In this document: positions 1 through 5,375 of the stretch, piece after piece
Numbering within the stretch: position 1 is the first letter of the stretch
Layout of the letters: each line of letters begins with the position of its first letter
Assembly: GCA_030429685.1 (NCBI GenBank)
Contig: JAUIEY010000027.1
Span: 1-15,172 of the forward strand
Direction: 5' to 3'
DNA: 15,172 nucleotides
Source of the DNA: Gammaproteobacteria bacterium
Lineage (GTDB): Bacteria > Pseudomonadota > Gammaproteobacteria > Steroidobacterales > GCA-2729495
Notes under the pieces: model-generated
Database searches by the model: none
Told to the model about the DNA's origin: nothing
What the model saw: only the letters and a program-made list of their open reading frames with translations
Position numbers and translations under genes: made by a program

Positions 1-443
1 TTTAGCAGCAGATCGATCGGCGTATCGGCATACTTCGCGGCCAGCGCATCAATTGCAGCATGATCAGTCACATCCAGTTTTTCGACCACTATGTCACTGT
101 ATTCGGCCGCCAGCGCATTGAGTTCGTCCGCCTGTTCCGGCTTGCGCGCCGTTGCAATAAGCTTCGCACCGCGCATTGCATACTGGCGGGTGAATTCCAG
201 CCCCAGACCACGGTTGGCTCCGGTTACCAGTATCTGTGCGCCGGCACCGACGGACCTCGCGATTTTGTCTTCGTCACTGAGCGGCATCTTTGATGAGACG
301 TGGCCGCCCGCCGCTGCCGGACCAGCACCCAGCATACCTGCCGCAAGTCCAGCGGCACCGGCCAGCAGATTACGTCGATCAATACTGTACTCCGGCGACG
401 AATTTAGCTGGTCGTGTTTGTGATCGTCAGTTGGGTTGCTCAT
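1..443 (-). CDS. Short-chain dehydrogenase/reductase with Tat-like leader (partial, 3' end outside window)
   Basis: N-terminal 147 codons of an SDR-family oxidoreductase; the gene runs off the left edge. After a hydrophilic head, residues around 21-45 read as a twin-arginine-type leader (DRRNLLAG, then an Ala/Gly/Leu-rich stretch ending near PAAAGG). A linker follows, then the Rossmann fold: strand ILVTGANRGLG carries the TGxxxGxG nucleotide-binding motif, and KLDVTDHAAID is the usual second acidic site binding adenine. The catalytic YxxxK lies beyond the edge. The ATG at 441-443 has a GGAG ribosome-binding site six bases upstream (450-453), inside the end of the preceding hydrolase gene. The two genes overlap by 17 bp, implying translational coupling and shared function. 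SDRs normally act in the cytoplasm with NAD(P)H, so an export leader is odd. It could instead be a membrane anchor or a non-functional leader. Confidence 0.85.
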   Translation of the reverse strand, partial: MSNPTDDHKHDQLNSSPEYSIDRRNLLAGAAGLAAGMLGAGPAAAGGHVSSKMPLSDEDKIARSVGAGAQILVTGANRGLGLEFTRQYAMRGAKLIATARKPEQADELNALAAEYSDIVVEKLDVTDHAAIDALAAKYADTPIDLLL

Positions 444-2148
444 TTGTTACTCCATCAAAATAGTCGGTCAGTAGCGCTGCCTGCGCGGTAATGTCTTCGG
501 GCAATTCCCGGTAGGCAGTGTCAGTCAGATTGGCAGCATTTTCCGTGTGCGGCCGGTTCGGATCCGATGGTGCCGCAGCCAGCAGCAAACCCGCCTGCAT
601 TTGCTGCAGAGTGCCGACCAGCGGATAAGCGAACAGCTCGCGCGCGGCGGCTGGCAGAACCGCGGCACTTTTCAGCAGCGCAAGCGTGCGAACGTGAACG
701 ATCTCCGGCTCAACATGCGGTTCACCTTCGGTTGCAGCCGCATCGGTTTGCTCGTACCAGGGCCAGAACAGACTCTGGTTCCGCGCTACCTGCCAGTATT
801 CCAGCAAATGCCCGCCATGCCAGTGTGTTTCGATGCGCGGTGCAAAGTTAGCAGCCAGCTCTTTGGCCTGGCCGGCTTCCAGACATTGCACACCGCTCAG
901 AGCGAGCTTGCGAAAGCGTTGCGGCTGCCGGGAAGCTGCAGCGGCCAGCACCGTAGCGCCGCCCCACTGCCCCCAGCCATCAACCTGTTCTATTTGCAGT
1001 TTGTCGAGGACGGCCGCTATGGCTGCCTCGCAGGCATCCAGAAAACCGATGTTGTCAGGCAGGCCATCGGTTTCGCCGTGACCGGGCAAATCCAGCGCCA
1101 CCACCGGACGGTTGCTCCTGAATGCCTGCAACCAGGGCTCCACCGTCTCACACGACCCGCCTGCTCCGTGAACAATCAACACAGGCGTACCCTGTGGCGC
1201 CATGTCGGCTCTGACCCGGATGTAGCCATGGGGGTACTGCACCGTAAAATTCCACGCACAGCCCTTTACAGATCTGGTGTCTGACACCGGGGCGACATCA
1301 CTGCCGGGATGTTGCAGAAAAAATTCTGCGGCTTCCGCAAGGTTTTCCTCCATCGTGCCGCCTACCCGCACCTGCACCTGCGCAGAGGGTTCGGTGACGC
1401 GACTCAGGTAACCGCTGAGCACATCTGTTTTGGTTGCAGTAATAATCGCGGGCGATTGCAGGGTGCGCAGCGGCACGTCACCGGGAAAGCTGAATGCCGC
1501 CCGGTAACCGACCCGGTAGTGATCGCCCGCCCGCAAAAACTCCATGGCCCACTGCTGCAATACCTCAGGCGATGGAACCGTTCGTTTGATGCGGGCTTCA
1601 GCACGCCGGTCAAACCAGGGGTAAAAAACCAGCTGATCGTGATTGCGACTCCACATCCACAGCAAATGGCTGCCGTCCCAGTGCGGCTCAAAACGGGGCA
1701 GGTAACCGCTGAGAATCTCATCCAGCTCCTGCTGCTGCAGAATGACGTAGCCGTTCGCATAAACTGCACTGATATGGGACGGCGAGAAATCGGCCATGGC
1801 CACCGCCATGCCGGCACCAGTATGGAAACCGTAAGCCGATGCCGAAGCAACACCGATTTCATCCATGAATGCAATCAGCACCTCGGCAAAATCGGCCAGC
1901 GACAGTTCAAGTTCACCATCTGCGCCAAAGGGGTCGGACATGCCGAAGCCCGGATAATCGGGCGCAATAACCGTGAAGCGATTGGCCCATGCGCGCATCA
2001 ATGCCTCGTATTCACCCGATGATTGCGGCGACTGATGCAGCAACAACGCCGCCGGGCCTGCCCCGCAGCGCCGGTAATGAATTTGTTTAACACCCCAGCG
2101 CGTATCAACCGTGGCGAAGTGGCGCTCGATTGTGGGCTGCTTAGCCAG
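427..2148 (-). CDS. Tandem (two-domain) alpha/beta-hydrolase fold protein
   Basis: Two alpha/beta-hydrolase folds in one chain. The stop is secure; the start is not. The first conventional start is TTG at 2044-2046, but it would cut off the first beta strands. In-frame codons upstream (RHFATVDTRWGVKQIHYRR, then LLLHQSPQSS) read as a normal hydrolase N-terminus. The frame is open back to 2181 with no ATG or GTG. I extend to a CTG at 2146-2148 overlapping the Rieske stop (573 aa). With TTG numbering (539 aa), domain 1 is about 1-247 with PDYPGFGMSDP and an elbow GFHTG (73-77) carrying His where Ser is usual. Domain 2 is about 275-539 with VHGAGGS, DLPGHGETDG and an elbow region GWGQWGG (357-363) that also lacks Ser, Cys or Asp. 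Both caps share a PRxExHWxGxHLL motif and a later PW. The neighbouring Rieske oxygenase and SDR suggest C-C, ester or ring cleavage in a catabolic route. A non-catalytic or cofactor-free oxygenase-like role is also possible. Confidence 0.84.
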   Translation of the reverse strand: MAKQPTIERHFATVDTRWGVKQIHYRRCGAGPAALLLHQSPQSSGEYEALMRAWANRFTVIAPDYPGFGMSDPFGADGELELSLADFAEVLIAFMDEIGVASASAYGFHTGAGMAVAMADFSPSHISAVYANGYVILQQQELDEILSGYLPRFEPHWDGSHLLWMWSRNHDQLVFYPWFDRRAEARIKRTVPSPEVLQQWAMEFLRAGDHYRVGYRAAFSFPGDVPLRTLQSPAIITATKTDVLSGYLSRVTEPSAQVQVRVGGTMEENLAEAAEFFLQHPGSDVAPVSDTRSVKGCAWNFTVQYPHGYIRVRADMAPQGTPVLIVHGAGGSCETVEPWLQAFRSNRPVVALDLPGHGETDGLPDNIGFLDACEAAIAAVLDKLQIEQVDGWGQWGGATVLAAAASRQPQRFRKLALSGVQCLEAGQAKELAANFAPRIETHWHGGHLLEYWQVARNQSLFWPWYEQTDAAATEGEPHVEPEIVHVRTLALLKSAAVLPAAARELFAYPLVGTLQQMQAGLLLAAAPSDPNRPHTENAANLTDTAYRELPEDITAQAALLTDYFDGVTNEQPN

Positions 2149-3277
2149 CGGCCAGGTCTTCGGCTTCGGCGGAGGGTTTTTTCAGCGGTATGGCATCCAG
2201 CACCCAGCCCTTCTGCTCGCGCCGGGCCGGCGATGGTATAGCAAATGCCGTCTTGTTTTCCTGCGCGGCAACTGCATCAGTATCGATTTTCCAGCCCTTC
2301 TGCTCCCACTCCTTGAGTGATTCGCGATACAGCAGAATGCACTTGTCGGATGGCACCATGAATTCCTTAGTATTGGTATCGGGCGTGATGACCGGATGCA
2401 GCGACTCAACTATGGTCACGTCCTGCTCAGCAACATACTGGTTGCGATCAATAACGTTCTGATCGAACTTCGCATCCGTGTAGCAATTCCGCATGCACAA
2501 CAGGTAGACGGCCGTATTGTGTTCGTCGATCGGCCGTTCAATCAGATACTGATGCATCCAGTCTGTTGCAGACAGATGAATATAGGTCCACACATGACTG
2601 GCGCCATGATAGCCGGTGCCCACCTCCAGATCGCCGGCATCCTTGCGCACCTCAGCGAGCTCGCTTTCCTTGGTCAGACTTGGCGCATTGAATGTATGCC
2701 AGAAGCCCTGGCCCCAGGTGCTGTCCTCGAGTCGCATTTCGCCAATCTTGTACTCTTCGTCCTCGCCCTGAAACCCGTGGGTGTCATGCACAAATTCATT
2801 ATGCGCCGGGTCAATGCCATTCTCGATGGAGCGCTCATAGTTGCACTTGATGGTGTAAGTCTGCAGGGTACTGGTCCAGCCTTCCTGCTCCCATTCCTTA
2901 ACATCAATAATCGGCGGACGCTCTTCCTCCGGGAGATCGCCGAGGAACGCAAACACCATGCCGTGCCGCTCATCCACCGGGTAAGCGTCAATGCGCGTGC
3001 GCGAGGGGATTTTGGGATTGGGGCCTAGCGACGGAATGCGGTGGCAACGGCCCTCAGCATCGAATTCCCAGCCGTGATACGGACACTGAATGCAGTTGCC
3101 GTTAATTTTGCCGCCGGCCAGTGAACCGCCGCGATGGGTGCAGGTATTGCTGACACACTTGGCCAGACCGTCCTCACCGCGAAACAAAACAAAATCCTGA
3201 CCGAGAGCCTTGACCTTCAGGGGCTTGTCGGCCAGCTCTTCGCTGGTGGCCATGGGATACCAGAAATTGATGTACAT
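2141..3277 (-). CDS. Rieske [2Fe-2S] non-haem iron oxygenase, catalytic (alpha) subunit
   Basis: A 378-aa oxygenase component of the ring-hydroxylating/demethylating type. The N-terminal Rieske domain shows CTH (Cys46, His48) and CPYH (Cys65, His68), the complete [2Fe-2S] ligand set. The catalytic domain has the 2-His-1-carboxylate mononuclear iron region NGIDPAHNEFVH with Asp156 (electron bridge), His159 and His164; the acidic ligand is probably Asp286 in AEQDVTIVE. The chain length and opening (MYINFWYPMA) resemble the vanillate demethylase / pheophorbide-oxygenase-like branch rather than classical two-subunit dioxygenases, and no beta subunit follows. The ATG is preceded by GGAG (3284-3287) six bases upstream. 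A reductase and ferredoxin must be supplied from elsewhere; none is visible. Its stop overlaps the extended reading frame of the hydrolase, and the SDR follows, so it probably starts this catabolic operon. The substrate is unknown. Confidence 0.95.
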   Translation of the reverse strand: MYINFWYPMATSEELADKPLKVKALGQDFVLFRGEDGLAKCVSNTCTHRGGSLAGGKINGNCIQCPYHGWEFDAEGRCHRIPSLGPNPKIPSRTRIDAYPVDERHGMVFAFLGDLPEEERPPIIDVKEWEQEGWTSTLQTYTIKCNYERSIENGIDPAHNEFVHDTHGFQGEDEEYKIGEMRLEDSTWGQGFWHTFNAPSLTKESELAEVRKDAGDLEVGTGYHGASHVWTYIHLSATDWMHQYLIERPIDEHNTAVYLLCMRNCYTDAKFDQNVIDRNQYVAEQDVTIVESLHPVITPDTNTKEFMVPSDKCILLYRESLKEWEQKGWKIDTDAVAAQENKTAFAIPSPARREQKGWVLDAIPLKKPSAEAEDLAAG

Positions 3278-3295
3278 ACTTGTCTCCGTCGCTGC

Positions 3296-3312
3296 GGCCG
3301 GACTGCCCGGCC
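3296..3312 (-). repeat. GC-rich hairpin in the 5' leader of the Rieske gene
   Basis: GGCCGG (3296-3301), spacer ACTGC, CCGGCC (3307-3312): a perfect 6-bp inverted repeat ending eight bases upstream of the Rieske ribosome-binding site. There is no U-run, so it is not an intrinsic terminator for the upstream MFS gene. It could modulate translation or mRNA stability, or be chance in GC-rich DNA. Confidence 0.3.
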
Positions 3313-3369
3313 AGCAACATAATCGTTGGCGGAGCCGGTACGGATTCAGCGGCCCCTTTCAGACACCCG

Positions 3370-3378
3370 ATAATAGCA
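3370..3378 (-). promoter_or_regulatory. Candidate extended -10 promoter for the Rieske operon
   Basis: On the minus strand TGCTATTAT gives an extended -10 (TGn) plus TATTAT, five of six matches to TATAAT. It lies in the 133-bp gap between the MFS stop and the Rieske start, about 95 bp before the ATG. I see no good -35 at 17 bp, which extended -10 promoters can lack. It would allow the oxygenase genes to be expressed apart from the MFS exporter. Confidence 0.35.
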
Positions 3379-3410
3379 CCGGGCGCCGCCGGCACATGTC
3401 TCAAACCGAG

Positions 3411-4637
3411 TCAGGCGGCGACTTCTTCGCTTGCCGCATGGCGGCGACGGAGCAGGGTCACGATCATCAGCACCGGCAGCATCAGTGCGGCACCGGCAAA
3501 CAATGGCGCGTTCGGCCCCAGCGTCTGGAACAGCAAGCCGGAAATGGTGGGGCCCACGGAGCGACCGAGCCAGCCGGCCGACTGATACAGCCCCAGCACC
3601 GCACCGCGTTCCTGCTCACCGGCCTGCTTGGAGACCCAGCTGGTGGAAGCGGTATTGAACATAGCGCCGCCCAGTGCGGTAAAAGTGATGCCGAATACCA
3701 TGATCTTCCAGTTCGCCGGCTCAAAGCTGAACGGCACAGTCGCCATGAACAGCAGGCCGAAAATGTAGGAGCAAACTGCAAATTGCAGCAGGCGGCCTTC
3801 GCCAAATATCGGTGCCAGCCGGCCGACAATAAACAGCTGGGTCACCATCACCACGAAACCCAGATACATAAACATGAACCCGACTTGCTGCGGCCCCCAG
3901 CGGAATCCGGCATCAGCCCACAACGGAAATGTGGTTTCAAAATTGGTCATGGCAAAAAACACCAGGAAACCCATTAACACCATGGGCGCAAGCAGCGGGC
4001 GGCGCATGATATGGCGGAACGAACCGGCCCGGGTGTGCGACTTGTCTGTGTCGGTCGCTGTTTCTTGCAGCCGTTTTTCTGCCGGCAGGCTTTCCTTGAG
4101 AAACAGCGCTATAGCCAGCATGGTCAGCAGCGAAGCAATCACGGCAACTATTGACGGCCAGAACAGCGACGCGGTTGCCGCGGTGTCACCGGACAACAAT
4201 CCACCCAGTGCAGGCCCTGCCATAAAACCGAGACTGACTGCGCCACCCACAGTACCCATTCCCTGGGCACGCTTGTCAGGCGGCGTTATGTCAGCAACGT
4301 AGGCAGTAGCCGCAGCGAAGTTGCCGGCCATCAGGCCGGTCAGAAATCGCGACGCCAGCAGCAGCCAGACATTGCTGTACATGTCTGCCACAGCCATCAG
4401 CCCGTAGGCGGCCGCCGAACCGAGCATGGTCAGAATCAGTATGGGCTTGCGGCCGTGGCGGTCACTGAGTCGCCCCCAGACCGGCGTGGCCAGAAACTGT
4501 CCCATCGCAAAAGTGGACACGATAAATGCCGCGAACATGGCGGAAGCGCCGAAATTCTGCGCCACGAAGATAAACGGCGGCAACACGAGCCCAAAGCCCA
4601 TGCTGCTGAAAACTATGACAAAAAAGAGGATGGCCAT
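3411..4637 (-). CDS. MFS transporter, drug:H+ antiporter (DHA1/TetA-like) type
   Basis: A 408-aa inner-membrane protein with about twelve hydrophobic segments. Motif A of the major facilitator superfamily is clear between segments 2 and 3 (GRLSDRHGRKP, residues 55-65), and a charged central loop (KESLPAEKRLQETATDTDKS) separates the two six-helix halves. Segment 5 holds the Gly/Pro-rich GPALGGLLSG, typical of antiporter motif C, so efflux is more likely than uptake. The ATG at 4635-4637 starts directly with the first membrane helix and has no clear Shine-Dalgarno sequence; the frame is open to about 4694 upstream without an ATG. It is co-directional with the Rieske-hydrolase-SDR set, 133 bp upstream of it, and divergent from the unknown gene at 4759, with an inverted-repeat operator candidate between. 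The substrate is unknown; export of a pathway substrate or intermediate is an inference from position only. Confidence 0.93.
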   Translation of the reverse strand: MAILFFVIVFSSMGFGLVLPPFIFVAQNFGASAMFAAFIVSTFAMGQFLATPVWGRLSDRHGRKPILILTMLGSAAAYGLMAVADMYSNVWLLLASRFLTGLMAGNFAAATAYVADITPPDKRAQGMGTVGGAVSLGFMAGPALGGLLSGDTAATASLFWPSIVAVIASLLTMLAIALFLKESLPAEKRLQETATDTDKSHTRAGSFRHIMRRPLLAPMVLMGFLVFFAMTNFETTFPLWADAGFRWGPQQVGFMFMYLGFVVMVTQLFIVGRLAPIFGEGRLLQFAVCSYIFGLLFMATVPFSFEPANWKIMVFGITFTALGGAMFNTASTSWVSKQAGEQERGAVLGLYQSAGWLGRSVGPTISGLLFQTLGPNAPLFAGAALMLPVLMIVTLLRRRHAASEEVAA

Positions 4638-4686
4638 AAAGTGGACTATTACGGACGGAAGCTGTCGGCCCGCAGAAAAGGCGCGT

Positions 4687-4715
4687 ACTATCCGCTAATA
4701 GGAAGGGACTGTAAA
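4687..4715 (-). promoter_or_regulatory. Candidate promoter of the MFS exporter gene
   Basis: Read on the minus strand: TTTACA (4710-4715) as -35, 17-bp spacer, GATAGT (4687-4692) as -10. The -35 lies inside the inverted repeat at 4706-4724, an arrangement suited to repression by steric exclusion. The -10 match is only moderate. Confidence 0.35.
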
Positions 4716-4724
4716 GTACAGTCC
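4706..4724. promoter_or_regulatory. Perfect 8-bp inverted repeat, candidate operator in divergent intergenic region
   Basis: GGACTGTA (4706-4713), spacer AAG, TACAGTCC (4717-4724): perfect 8-bp arms spanning 19 bp. It sits in the 121-bp space between the divergent MFS exporter and the 200-aa protein gene, about 35 bp before the latter's start and over the candidate -35 of the exporter. The size and symmetry fit a homodimeric regulator such as a TetR- or MarR-type protein. No such regulator is encoded in the window, and a short mRNA hairpin cannot be excluded. Confidence 0.5.
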
Positions 4725-4748
4725 GGGCTACGCAAATGCATTACCCGT

Positions 4749-4754
4749 GAGGTG
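4749..4754 (+). promoter_or_regulatory. Ribosome-binding site setting the start at 4759
   Basis: GAGGTG lies with its GAGG core six bases upstream of the ATG at 4759. It overlaps the alternative in-frame GTG at 4747, which therefore cannot use it, and decides in favour of the ATG. Confidence 0.6.
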
Positions 4755-4758
4755 CAAC

Positions 4759-5361
4759 ATGGTTCGAGCAGTACATCTGGACGACTCGCAGCAAATCACC
4801 GAAGTCGCCAAGAAAAAAGATGGTTCAGGTTTCAAAGCCGCCAAGACCGGTTTTGAAGGCAAGGAAGAACAGATCGGCAAGGCCGTGCAGCTTGCGCTGA
4901 AAACCATGGCCAACAGCGCCGGTTATCAGCATGAAATGAACGACGCGCTGGTCAAGGCGCGGCTGCAGGCGATGCAGTTCGCCAAAGATCAGGGTCTGAT
5001 GGAAGAGTATGTAGCTCATGACATCAAGACCATGGAGCCCATTAACAGCCGGGTGAAAATGATCATCGAACGCACCGGCGATACGGAATCTGCCCTGGTG
5101 GGCCTCTGCGAACGCACCGCCTGCCACTATCATCTGGTTCTCGAAACCGAGAGCGAGCCGGGCAAGCGCCGCTGGAAATCGCCATGGGGTCATGTGCTTG
5201 ATGCCTGCAAGAGGCTCAAGATGTTCGATCTTACCGAGCAGGAAATTCACGAGCAGTGGTTTACGCCACGCATCCACGGCTATGCCAAAGACATGGGCGT
5301 GAAAGTGAATGTCTCGGACTGGAACGACGACGGCATAGTCGAGATTTCTCTGGCCGAATAG
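4759..5361 (+). CDS. Unrecognised 200-aa cytoplasmic protein
   Basis: I do not recognise the family. From the ATG at 4759 the protein is 200 aa, soluble, rich in Lys and Glu, with no signal peptide or membrane segment. Residues about 36-115 look mostly helical. A distinctive Cys/His cluster CERTACHYHL (117-126: Cys117, Cys122, His123, His125) follows, then a WKSPWGHVLDACKRLKMF segment with another Cys (150), and a C-terminal strand-rich end (VKVNVSDW, GIVEISL). The Cys/His cluster could bind metal or be an active-site region; this is inference. It begins a plus-strand pair with the flavocytochrome-like lipoprotein 14 bp downstream and is divergent from the MFS exporter, with an operator-like repeat upstream. 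An upstream in-frame GTG at 4747 is less likely. Cofactor insertion, sensing or a small enzymatic role are all possible. Confidence 0.8.
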   Translation: MVRAVHLDDSQQITEVAKKKDGSGFKAAKTGFEGKEEQIGKAVQLALKTMANSAGYQHEMNDALVKARLQAMQFAKDQGLMEEYVAHDIKTMEPINSRVKMIIERTGDTESALVGLCERTACHYHLVLETESEPGKRRWKSPWGHVLDACKRLKMFDLTEQEIHEQWFTPRIHGYAKDMGVKVNVSDWNDDGIVEISLAE

Positions 5362-5375
5362 CCGGCAGCAAACCC

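Noticed and set aside
547..2022. Plus-strand reading frames (245 and 237 codons) opposite the tandem hydrolase
   Set aside because: Both lie antisense to clear hydrolase domains and show no recognisable motif; shadow frames.
3296..3312. GGCCGG/CCGGCC hairpin as a terminator of the MFS exporter gene
   Set aside because: There is no T-run after the stem on the minus strand, and it lies next to the Rieske ribosome-binding site rather than just after the MFS stop.
4747..4758. GTG at 4747 as start of the 200-aa protein
   Set aside because: The ribosome-binding sequence GAGGTG overlaps this GTG and is correctly spaced only for the ATG at 4759.
5256..5375. GTG start at 5256 for the flavocytochrome gene
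   Set aside because: It would overlap the unknown gene by over 100 bp, add an Arg-rich non-homologous head and bury the lipoprotein signal; TTG 5376 gives a clean lipobox.
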